From Toxonevra muliebris (Eukaryota > Arthropoda > Insecta > Diptera > Pallopteridae), in contig OY829326.1 of the NCBI GenBank assembly GCA_963691655.1, positions 12,884,878-12,948,877 of the forward strand: a DNA stretch of 64,000 nucleotides, in the 5' to 3' direction. Shown here piece after piece: positions 24,783 through 35,550 of the stretch. Position 1 is the stretch's first letter; each line of letters opens with the position of its first letter. The position numbers were made by a program, and so were the translations under genes. The notes beneath the pieces were generated by a model, which worked only from the letters and a program-made list of their open reading frames with translations, searched no databases and had not been told where the DNA came from.

Positions 24783-25508
24783 CTAACATAATTTTATTGT
24801 TTCAAAGAAAGAATTGGAAATTGTGTAGAAAAGAACAGTGCCAGAGTTAAGTTTTCTGTTTCTAAAATTGAATCAGAAGGTGCTGATGATAAGGATCAGT
24901 CACTAAAGTTCAAGGTTTCAGAAAGGAAGTGATATGAGAAAACTATTTGAGTTCACTTAAGCAAAGTATATTCAAATGCATAAAAAAAACCAATCATAGT
25001 CCATGTGAATTTAAGTAGATAGTTGGTAATTGGTTTTCGGATTATTATTAAAACTTTACGGCAAATTTTCAAAAGAAAAAAAAATTGTATCAAAGCGATG
25101 AAGAACTTTATTTTCGGTTGCACTTACCATTAAACTGCAATTCTTTACCAAGAAGCTAACGGTTTTCAAATTTGAATAATTATATCACTTCGTCGTAACC
25201 CTGTGTAACACTAGCAGCATTTCGTTCTATTTTTGAAGTCATCGCAGGCATAATAATACCTTACCCTTGAATGTATCACTCTTCTTGTACTTAATGAATG
25301 ATCGAGTGGGTTTTCTACTTGCAGAGAGGTTCTTTCACATTAACTTGGTGAAAAAATGAATGATCCACGAAACACATCTAACATTTTTCTGCTATACTGA
25401 TGAAAATCACATGCATTCATTCAAAATTTCCCAAAAATACGAAATTGTAATTAACGACAAAACCCAATATAGCTTTTGGATTTTGCTCCATGTTTGCGTA
25501 ACCAAGAC
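24783..25508. other. Non-coding sequence
   Basis: AT-rich, no coding region or element end recognised. Confidence 0.45.
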
Positions 25509-25818
25509 GACCTCGATAGCCTAGTGGATAGTGCACTAGACTTTCATCTGGGAGGTTCGGGTTCGATTCCCGTCTTCGTCTGGTGGTTAATTTTCATTAC
25601 TTTCTTATATTCACTATCAATATGAAGTGTATGAGAATTATAAGATAGTGTACAAGTGCACACATTGGTTGGTAATGGCAAAACCACCAAGCCGATAAAA
25701 AATTGCCACACCGCCGTTCGGAATCGGCGTTAAACTGTAGGTCCAACTATGTGGTATCACAATGGGTCGTTCAGGCCTAAATGTGTCTCTCGACAGCCAC
25801 TCCAACCTAACCTAACCT
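25509..25818 (+). mobile_element. tRNA-derived SINE, copy 1
   Basis: The 5' part is tRNA-like. It has an A box TAGCCTAGTGG (25517-25527), a ctttcat anticodon-loop-like segment resembling tRNA-Glu(UUC), and a B box GGTTCGATTCC (25560-25570). These would form an internal RNA polymerase III promoter. The 240-bp tRNA-unrelated body follows and ends in cctaacctaacc. The copy at 27262-27562 is the same element inverted and nearly identical along its whole length. The tRNA part does not fold as a full tRNA with paired acceptor arms, so it is a SINE and not a tRNA gene. Confidence 0.85.
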
Positions 25819-27261
25819 TGCGTAACCAAAAAAAAAATTCCACTCTGTGTTTTCAATTGAACTATAACAGTCTAAAGTTTCTAATTTAAGTGAACGTAAA
25901 ATTCTCCAAATATGCGCAGTTGAAATAACAAATCACAATGAAACAAATTTAACCCACATTTATTAATCTATATACTACGTCTACATAAATATTATTAGCC
26001 AAATTTAAATGTTACAAGTAACACTCAAATCAAGCCAACAAGCATCCCAAGTAGAGTATATTTTCTATTTTTGTGCAAACGAAATTGTTTTAAAACATAA
26101 ATTGAAATTGAGATCACAAAAAAAACAAAAAAAATAAATAAATAAATTTCGTTAAAATTAATTTCTAAAATGCTCTGATAACTGCGGAAATTGGTAACCA
26201 AAAACGTATAAAAAAAACAAAAAAAAAAAAAAACAATGAAATTGTATTTAATTACAACTAACTAAAAACAAGCAAAAAAAAAGATAAAATAGATAACGTT
26301 ACTGACGAAAAAGTCGAAAAAATTTTGATGTGCTTTGTATATCACAAACAAACAATAAAAATAACTTGACAATAACTTTATGTACGATTAAATAAATGTT
26401 TAATTAAATATTTTCAACATTGACACACTCTAAATATTTTATTTTATTAATATTAATAGCTTATACCTACCGCAACTTCAAGATTTTAGGTGTATGCTCA
26501 GCATTAACTTAAAACACTTTACAGCCTACACACTAGCTGTGCATTGTACATACACCAGAGGCTAATAAAACATTGTAAAAGTATAAAACTAATAAAAAAT
26601 AAAAAAAAAAACGAGCGAACCGTAACCATAAATCACCAAAAACACAAAAATCACAATAGTTAACAAACACACAAAGAAAATGTTATTAACCTAAGTAACC
26701 CAGGCGGTTCAGTTCCGTGCAGTTATAAAGTGTAAACTCGACTGACATCAAGCCTGTCCTAATTTTTTATGTTTTATGTGTACAGAGAGAGTTAACTCGT
26801 AAATTTTTGTGGACATCAAACAAAATCATAAAAACTACAAAGAGAAAACAAAGAGAGAGCATATAGAGAGAGAGTTAAGTGGAGAGGCATAAAACTATTA
26901 AAACAAAAAAAAAAAACACAAAAGGAAAAAAATTAAAAGTGAGTGAACTAAAAGCAAAAAAAAAAAAAATAACAACAAAAAATGCCGGTTAATGAACGAG
27001 CACGAAGCGTAAAAAACCCAATACAAACACAAGTCAAATTTTTCAATATACATAGGCACATGCACCTTCTTTTTTTATTGTTAATTGCAATAGTAACAAA
27101 ATTGTAATTCTTTTTTGTTTTGGCAAATAGTCAAAGATTTTAATACAAACCGATTTTTTTGTTTTGTTATAATTATTATTTTTGTAAAATATATACGAGT
27201 TCAAATGATAGAGAGATTTAATTATATAACTAGTCTTTTTCTTTCTAAGTTTTTATATAGG
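25819..27261. other. AT-rich spacer between the inverted SINEs
   Basis: Strongly A-rich on the plus strand, with (aaat)n and A runs and gagaga tracts near 26850. Around 26700 there are two cagtt motifs that look Inr-like, but no downstream promoter element is correctly placed. No coding sequence. Confidence 0.45.
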
Positions 27262-27562
27262 TTGGTTGGAGTGGCTGTCGAGAGACACACTTAAGCCTGA
27301 CCGACCCATTGTGATACCACATAGTTGGACCTACAGTTTAACGCTGATTCCGAACGGCGGTGTAGCAATTTTTTATCGGCTTGGTGGTGTTGCCATTACC
27401 AACCAAGATGTGTACTTGTACACTATCTTATAATTCTCATACACTTCATATTGATAGTGAATATAAGAAAGTTATGAAAATTAACCACCAGACGAAGACA
27501 GGAATCGAGCCCGAACCTCCCAGATGAAAGTCTAGTGCACTACCCACTAGACTATCGAGGTT
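27262..27562 (-). mobile_element. tRNA-derived SINE, copy 2 (inverted)
   Basis: The reverse complement of this segment matches 25509-25818 almost throughout: the tRNA-like head with its A and B boxes (B box changed to GGCTCGATTCC) and the same body. One T of the B box is changed to C, which may weaken Pol III binding. The tail is followed on the minus strand by A/T sequence. Confidence 0.85.
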
Positions 27563-27865
27563 ATCAAGTTTTTACATACATTTTTGCTTTTATATGTATT
27601 ATGTATGTATTATGTAACTAATGCCTGTAATATATAAGATGTAAATCTTGTGGCATTAGGAATGCTTTGAAAATAAATAAATAAATAAAATAAATAAATA
27701 AATAAAAATAACAATCAACTGATCTTTTTATTCTGCACAATGCTGGCAGCAGTCGGTTTCAGTCAGTATCGTATCCGCATCATGCTCGCATTGGGTTCGT
27801 ATCGTTTCCGTAACATATACGGGTAGATATTTTTAGACTCTATCCAGTATTAGGTACTCTAGCAT
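27563..27865. other. Non-coding sequence with (aaat) repeats
   Basis: An (aaat)n microsatellite lies at about 27674-27705. The following 100 bases are less AT-rich, but I recognise nothing in them. Confidence 0.4.
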
Positions 27866-28355
27866 GGGTGTAGCATTTTTCAAAAAAAAAAAATTGGCTA
27901 TGGCCATAACCTTTGCAGAATGATTCCATGATTACGAATTAACTTAAAAAATGTTTTTTTTTTAATGCAATTTAAGTCTATTGTGACAACGATTGAAAAA
28001 TATTTGGCAGCAATCAACCATTCCCATCATCAGCTACAAAAGTTTTGTTAGCAATATTCAAAAACTTCACAACTTCAGAGAAAAATCTTAATTAAAAAAA
28101 AAAAATCAAAATTTTCAAAGTTTGAATGGGTATTGAGAACCACTTCCCTAGTTTGAATCAAATATAACTCAAATTTTATGAAATTTTACTTAATTTATGT
28201 TTTCCCTAACAAATATTAGAAAATCGACGATTAATTCATACTTGCAACCAAAAAATCTTTTTTGGCATACTGGCACTGGTTACCGTCTATTAAAAACAGT
28301 TTTTTTTGGTGAATCGTGATCACGGGATCATTCTGCAAACGTTATAACTACACCC
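27866..28355. mobile_element. MITE with GGGTGTAG termini
   Basis: The left end (gggtgtag, then ataacctttgcagaatgatt near 27905-27925) and the right end (28305-28355, gatcattctgcaaacgttat then ctacaccc) are inverted copies; the left one is interrupted by a small A-rich insertion. The right end is followed by TA, while the left flank has lost it. No coding capacity is visible. Probably a Tc1/mariner-type MITE of about 490 bp. Confidence 0.5.
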
Positions 28356-28460
28356 TAATATGTATTTACAGTGGTGGCCATATCATATACAACTAAAACT
28401 ATTACAACAACAACTAAATAAAACTTAACAAGTCTTTGAAATCATTTTATACCATGCTCC

Positions 28461-29113
28461 CACTGAGCCGAAATTGCGTAGTTTCGGCAAATGGTTTCGA
28501 ACAAAACTGCAATCGTTCACATTGGTTCAGCTGGTTTCGATTATGGTTTTGTTTGACAGTTCATTGCTTATTTTTTTGTATTAAAATGCCGGAAACTAAT
28601 ATAATTATTCCTAATATTGAATAAATTTGAATACGAAGAGAAATGATAAACGAAATATTTATCAACGAAGCAAAAGTGTCTAGGAGAAAGCGTCAATTGT
28701 TATTTATTTTATTATTTCACTTTAACCGCAGTCACTATGCAGCCTTGCTGCCGCAGCTCCACCGACATTTGTTCACATGTATGTCCGTTTTTTTTCTCCC
28801 TATACTTGTGCTATGAGCTCATTTTCTCGCGCACTACACAAATTACTTTTTTAATATTTTAGTTTTTCCACATTAATCAAGTTGTAAGCAAAGCAAAATA
28901 TAAATGTCAGAGCAAATTCATTTCAATATTCATTTCAGTGAACACATTCAGGGTTGCATTCGATTTTTGCGTAGTTTCGAATGCGGTTTCGTTGAAACCG
29001 CCTCATTTCCGTGGTTTCTCTTCACATATTTTTATATGCCGAAGTTGAGCATTCCAACGCAGTTTCAGCCAAAACCACGGAAATAGTCGATACCACGCAA
29101 TTTCGGCTCAGTG
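28461..29113. mobile_element. TIR element starting CACTGAGCCGAAATTGCGT
   Basis: The inverted termini 28461-28486 and 29088-29113 match at 24 of 26 bases. Weaker symmetry extends outward about 12 bases (ataccatg / atactatg). The body repeats gtttcg-containing motifs near both ends and encodes no transposase. Superfamily unknown; no convincing target duplication found. Confidence 0.65.
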
Positions 29114-29526
29114 AAAACATAGTATTAACATTATTAAACTAGAACCCTATTAAAGTATTTTGGAGATCCGAAGAATAGGCAGCGACGATGTCACAAGTCT
29201 CGATGATTTCTATGAAGAACTCGAAGTGGAATAGAATGCAATTCCAATCGTCTTTATGTATGTTTTAATTTCATCGATGACACGCCTCAGTACAGCAATA
29301 GTTATGGAAAATTTTCACAACCATTTATTTACTTTAGTTGAATAAAATTAAAATTTTATAGGTCAGTTTGTTTCGATGTATACGAGTTCCTTTTAAAAAA
29401 CAATTCATTTTATTTTATAATAAATGTAAATTTTGGTTTAATTCTAATAAATAATTGTCCTTAACCGTTTTTAAAAACTCACAAACTTTTTTCAGTTGCA
29501 TACGATATGCCCATCACTGTCTAAAA

Positions 29527-30682
29527 CAGAGGTTCTCAGTAGTGCTCATCCTACGCCCCCCTTTTCGAATTCATGGCAAACCCGCGCCTCCCTTACTTTG
29601 ATTTCCACACAAAAATTGTTTATGCTGATTTACTATTTTTTAAATTAAATCTTACCCGCCTTGATAAAATTCTGGTTTTTCCGTAGTTTGGATGAGGCTC
29701 TGGTTAGTTTGCTTCAAAGATAAACTAGGCTAGTAAATTTATTTAGTAGCTGAATTGTTCCTCTTGAGGAAAACTAGTGAAGTTTTAGTTGGAAATTCAC
29801 TAGCTTAAACTAACCAAATAATTAATAAATAGAGTCAATCATGCATTATCTTGTGATTTCTAATGTTAAAGTCTTTGATAGTAAAAGGTAGTCGAGAAAT
29901 TAATCAAGGGCAAAAAAAAAAAACACTGTTAAAATTTATTTGAACTAAAGTTCTTTAAAAATGGTATTTTACATTCGACTTTTTTTTATCAAAGTTTTTA
30001 ACAATTTGTCGTATTTTTGTGGTTTAAAGCTATTATCGATGCGAATTCGGACCATTTTCGATGCGTCTCTGCAGCACACATTGTTGCGATTTTTTCGCAT
30101 TGAAATCGCAACAGCTGATTTTCATTTCTTTCTGCCACATACAAGAGAGATTTTTAGTTGAGATTTCTACCAGTTCAATTAACTATTTAAATATAAATAT
30201 TAAAATAAAAGTATTAATATACAAAATAATATCAAACATTTCTGAATTTGTTTCTTTTTGTTCACTTTTTTAATTTCACTTCCTCTTCTTCTTTATTTTG
30301 TTACTTGTCGGTATGAGAACGCAGCAGTTTGCATTTTCGGGATGTTCGAATGTTCGAAAAAAAACGATGCGTCAAAATCGCAGATGTGTATGCACGCTCA
30401 TATGAAATAATGGGTTACATTGTTGTTATTTCTTACGTTGAGGATTCGCAGCAATAAAATCGCATCTGTGTGTGCGTACCTTAAGTCAGAAATGGAAAAT
30501 GTGAAACTAAAAGGAGCATATTGTAGGTTTTAACATATAATATGAAAGAAAAAAGAAATTATTTTGTTAAATGCAAAATATTATGATTATGGTGCATTAC
30601 AGAGTATTCAAATATTTGTTTATTGAAATATCTCCGCGCCTCCCTTCAAATCAGTCTACGCCCCACCACTTGAGAACCACTG
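29527..30682. mobile_element. Non-autonomous hAT element with perfect 8-bp duplication
   Basis: The ends are CAGAGGTTCTCAG and TGAGAACCACTG, the CAGNGGTTCTCA form common in hAT elements. The flanking 8 bases are identical, gtctaaaa at 29519-29526 and 30683-30690. Both ends continue with a tacgcccc / gcgcctccc stretch. The 1,156-bp body contains no transposase and holds a nested repeat at 30074-30395. Confidence 0.85.
30074..30395 (+). repeat. Nested MITE with GCACACA...TGCGATTT ends (copy 1)
   Basis: It shares its ends and interior (ctgccacata, aatttgtttcttttt, cttgtcggtat, cgcagcagtttgcat) with the inverted copy at 53493-53717. Another terminus of the same family, aaatcgcatctgtgtgtgc, lies at 30456-30474, suggesting a second, rearranged fragment. 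No coding capacity. Confidence 0.6.
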
Positions 30683-30690
30683 GTCTAAAA

Positions 30691-33600
30691 CTTATAAACT
30701 TTGAAAGTTAATCGCACAGAACCTGCCTCAATTTGGTTAATTATTGACGCTTATCTAAAAAAACAAAAAAAAAAATAAAAAACAAAAATTAGAAGCGGAG
30801 AGCATGAAAGCGTGAAGGGAATATCTAGGTGGCTAGACCATCGACAGGGGAGCATATTGGTATGGGCAAAATATTATATATTTTAAATTTTTCATTTTTG
30901 ATACGTGCTTTGAGTGCAATTACATACATATGAAGAGATATCCCAGTACACAATATATGTAAATACTTAGTATACATGCTCTTAGTGAATATTCCGAGAT
31001 GATGTCACGCTAAGAATGCGAGTATCATTAGAAAAAAAACCAGCGACAGCAACAGAAAAAAAAAAAAAACAATTAAAACTAATAGAATATAATAGAATGC
31101 TACTGCTATGCTAAATGTATAAAAATAGTTTTGCGTGTGCGTGCATTCGTATTTTAAATACATATTCAAGATATTTTTTTTATGACAGTTTCTTTTTAAA
31201 TTTTCATAATTTAAAATGTCTGCCAAATTGTGTGTTGCATTCAATGCCACAGTTGCTTACAAACCAATGGAAATCTTGACTGTAAAATAACAACAGTGTC
31301 AAGTGTAGTCAAAATGGCCAAAATGTGAAAATCTACAATTTATTTAGTTAATATTGCAGCTATATCATCGTTAGTACAAAAAAACAACAACAACAGACAA
31401 AAAATATTTAGTATTCGAATTTTTAAAAATGCGAAAAAATCATAAATTAGCACACAATTTTACTGCGTACAATTACGACTACGTCGAATTTGTTGCCAAA
31501 AGTCAAATCACTTAAAAGTATTTTTGTATTCTGAATGCCAATAATTTGTACTCGTAAAGGCGCTTCAAAAATGATGTCAGGTTCGGCAAATGAAATTGAA
31601 ATGAAAATGCTCTGCTCAAATGAAAGAAAAAATGCATTTTTGACGCAGTTGAAAAACAAATCGAAAATAAAGGCAAAGACAAATATTTTTGAAATAGTTA
31701 AAAGAATTTTTAACAAATGAAAGTAAATCAAGAAAATTTGTAAAACTAAAAATAATATAAATATAAATTTTTTGCTAGATATACCCTATATTCAGCATAT
31801 TGTCATGCTCATTTCATAAATGCAATGCAATAATTTGTTTGTGTTAAAAAATTAGATAATTAAGAATATACCATGGAATAAGTTCTCTTCCAGAAACACA
31901 TTGTTTGTTTCCTGTTATTAAGACTGTTTCAACAAAAAATCTCTCAAAAAGTTTTTTTGGGTCACAAAATCTAAAAAATTCAAGAGAAATCATTTTTTAA
32001 AAAGCTAACTAAACTAACTAGTAACTAAATCGTAACTAGAAAATTTTAGTCAAATTGAGACCAACTTTATGAATTTGAAAACACTTCTCGCAATCCATGG
32101 ATCTAACTATTATTTACAAAAAATGGAAACTACGTCCTTCCAACTTGCAAAACAAGTTTAATTTTAAAGTAAACCATAAATCCCAAATTCGACTAACATC
32201 GAACTTAGCATCCACTTGCCACTTGTTTTTCATTAATAATTATCAGAGCGAATTAGCAACAGCAGTTTTTGATTTTAGGTTTTATTTTTCTTTCTTTTTT
32301 GCAACAATTTTCAATTGAAAATTCTATTGCTCATTTTTAATATAACAGCAAAATAATATTATTTATGAGATTTTATTTTCGCTATTTGTAATAACTTTAT
32401 ACATAGAAACACATACATACATGCATACATCTGCACAAAAGTATATCCAGCTAGCTTTTAATTTTTATTTAGATTCACGCTACATAAGTTTATCTTGTAA
32501 ATCGAGTATACAATTCGTTTCCAACATTAATAAAAATAGCAAAAAACTTTACATTGTTTACACTCAAATTTCATTTTGATTTTAATTCGCAGATAGCGGA
32601 GTAGAAAAAATAATAATAAAATATAAAACTTTTTTTTTCATTTTGCAAAGAAACAAAGAAAACAAAAATCATAATAATATGAATTTTCCAGGTCTTCAAC
32701 TCGAATTTTACTTGAAAGCAGGCAGGCAGCAGGCAACAACACAAACGTAATGCATGAATTAAAAACGAAACAAAACAAAACTTGTTGTCTTTGTTTGATT
32801 GCAATAAAGAAATTACTTCAATTTCAAATTAACATCATAATGGAGTCCATTAAAAATGTGTTGTTGCATAATTTGCTTAGGTATCCGCCATCAGCTGTGA
32901 AGAAAAGTTTATAAGCATTTTTGAAAGCTAGTCGCTGATAGCTTGTGGAGTTAGCTACTGCATAATGAACTACTAGTTATACACATACATCTATATTTAT
33001 TAGTTTCTTTTCTTTCTTTAGCTGCTACTGTTGATATTTTTCTTTAATATATATTTTTTTTTTTTTGCGAGTGCAGCAACAAAACTGCCACCTCATTAAA
33101 TTGAAGTGTGCACAAGTGAACAAGTTTTTGAAATTGGATTAAATTAAGCAAAAAATAGCAGAAATAAAAAAAGCATAAAATTTGTTTTCAGCATAATTAC
33201 TCAGTAAAATGTTAACTCATTATTTTTAGCATTTGTCTTCATCTCTTGATCTTTGAGAATAGTTTGTGATGAAAGAAAAAAAATTAAAATTAGTAAACTA
33301 ATAAGTTTTATGTTTTTTTCTTTGAATTGGCTACAATTTTACATATTTTCAGTTAATGGTTTCAGTGGCTTTGGTTTTTTCTTTTTATAAAATTTGTGCG
33401 TAGAAAAGTAGCACATTTTACGGAAATTTTGTAAGCCATAGATAAAATCATTTCCATCAAAAATTATTCGTATTTAGCCATTTTTCAGTGAATTGTTTGT
33501 TTTAGAATCTCTAAGGCTGTTTTTGTAAATAAATATTGAATATAAAACAATTTTTTGAAATATTTTCTATTAAATTTAAATTGAAACACAAAAACATCTA

Positions 33601-34153
33601 TGAAACATAACATCTTCACAAACATAATGGATCGATAAAGCTAATAGGTGTCAGTAGAGTTTTCAGATCTATTAGTTTCTTAGGACATCGTCGAAACCAG
33701 AGATACAAAACCGAATCTGAATCGGTCACCAAATCTGTACTACATGCGGATGTGCCCCTAGTGCGGATGGGCGGTTAAGTGGGTCTGTTGGGATTCGATC
33801 GTTAAAAAAATTACATTTTACATTTTGTGACTGTGTAAAATGCTGTAAAAATTTCAACTGCACACATTTGCACCTTTCTATTTTATTCGAATTTTTCTAG
33901 TGGTATACATTTTTCCTATTATGTATGCTTTTTATGTGGGAGATACGTTGCCTACTTTTTCGAATTCGATGCTTTTCATGAGGCAAAATTATATATTCAT
34001 TAGTTTTTACGACTTTTATGAAGCAAAATATTGAATTTGTGTGGTCGGTGTTATATTCTCTTGTCTGGTTTTGATGATTTTTCCAAAATATACGGCAAAT
34101 GATAAAATATTGCAACTTTGAGAAATTTTTTCTTTCTGAGAATGACTGAATAT
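30691..34153. other. Non-coding AT-rich sequence
   Basis: A/T-rich throughout, with A or T runs and a few short open frames lacking any recognisable motif. I found no exon, RNA gene or element end. Confidence 0.5.
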
Positions 34154-34411
34154 CAGAGCTGTAAAAGAGCGCAATCAATTGAGGATATAAGTCACAAATG
34201 AATAATAATTTTTGATTGCAGTTATTGAAAAATATATTTGACTCCAGAATAAAAAATACAGTTGGAAGTCTTTTTTGGAGTCGCCGATTGGTTATTCATT
34301 TAGAAAAGTCTTTTTTAGAGTCAAGGGAGTGCAGTTTTTTTTTGAAATCGTGAGACTGCAAATCTTATGACTCCAAAATCATGACTGCTTTGAAGTCACT
34401 TGGAGTACACT
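34154..34411 (+). mobile_element. Truncated copy (one end) of the 10-bp-repeat hAT-type element
   Basis: It begins cagagctgtaaaagagcgc and follows the left arm of the element at 39984 closely: gactccagaataaaaaatac, ggttattcatttagaaaagt, tcatgactgctttgaagtca. It breaks off at the first cttggagt unit of the 10-bp array. The opposite end is absent. Confidence 0.8.
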
Positions 34412-35103
34412 GTGCAACAGCCAAAATCGGACTGGCGATTTGATGTAGTTTTGAGTAATTTGTGGTCGCTAAGCTCGAATCTGAAGACCATTTTGCTCCA
34501 TCACCATCATTTTCGAGATAACGGTACATGAACTTATGAAAATGTCTTTATTAAGACTGTACCAGGACATTTTTAATTTATGTTTTATCGTTTTTAGTGT
34601 CTATAGAAAAGTTGTTTAGTAGACAAAAAAAAATAGTTCATCTAAGCTCCAAACCTCAAATTTCGGGAGTTTTTGAAGTCTAGATTAGAACATTGCTTAA
34701 AGGCTAAAGGAATGATAAAAGTAAAGTATACTAAAGTGTTTGGGAAAAAGTTTGCTTATCAAAAAGTATGGGAGGGGGTCCTAGAACATCAAAACACCCT
34801 CTACTCCCTTATTCTTGGAAATGCAAAATATTTCAAATTATTTTTGGTTCGTACTAGCGTCTTTTGCTTTGAAAATGATAATGAATGTGATATATCATAA
34901 TTCGGGTGACAAAAAAAAATTTAAAATTTTCATAAAAAAAGTTATTGGAAAAAAAATTAAAAAAACAAAAATTCTGCAAAAATAGCAGATAGTTAATAGC
35001 TGTAAATGTTAATTTCGGTTTTTAATTTTTTTGACCCCCGTCCACACCTTGCAAAAATCTGATAAACTTAGAGTATAAGTATTCGAAAGTGACTTATTTA
35101 CAT

Positions 35104-35165
35104 AAAAAAATCTTAGTAAACCTTTTTTTAGTTTAAAAAAATCATAGTAAACCTTTTTTTAGTTT
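35104..35165. repeat. 31-bp tandem repeat, two copies
   Basis: Units 35104-35134 and 35135-35165 differ at a single base (tctta versus tcata). A partial third unit follows. Confidence 0.8.
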
Positions 35166-35476
35166 GAAAAAATCGCATGTAAAAAGTTTCGCAATTTTTT
35201 CATCGCGAATTTCGCATCTGAAAATTCGCGAAAAATTTCTAAATTTGTCACCTAAACCAAAGGATCACTTTGAATTTTTACAGACATTTCCTATGTCTAA
35301 TTGAGCTAAAAAATGCGAACAACGAAATTTACAAAATTCACCATTATTAAAAATAAAAATTTTGCCAAATCATTGTTTAATCAAGTGCTTCAAAAGGGTC
35401 TATGCGAAACTTGATTCGGTTTTGGGGAAACCCGGCTATGCCTTTTCATATAATTTTCATATATTTCGGAGCTTGC

Positions 35477-35550
35477 CACGGTTCCTCATCAGTGATCTTT
35501 GTGATGGTTCTTTAGTAGTATTTCAACATTCTAACGTTCTACATAAGTGA
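35477..35550 (+). repeat. Dispersed repeat, copy 2 (pair with 8337-8404)
   Basis: Same orientation as the copy near 8.3 kb, sharing the cctcatcaNtgatctt and gtatttcaaca blocks. Similarity fades quickly on both sides. Confidence 0.5.

Noticed and set aside
25509..25585. Possible tRNA-Glu gene
   Set aside because: A and B boxes are present but the acceptor and other stems do not pair properly, and the same sequence recurs with a 240-bp shared tail, so it is a SINE head.
26700..26760. Possible plus-strand promoter with TCAGTT
   Set aside because: No downstream promoter element or TATA box at the right distance, and no exon follows.
34673..34900. 75-codon open frame
   Set aside because: Nothing recognisable in the residues; surrounded by non-coding repeats.
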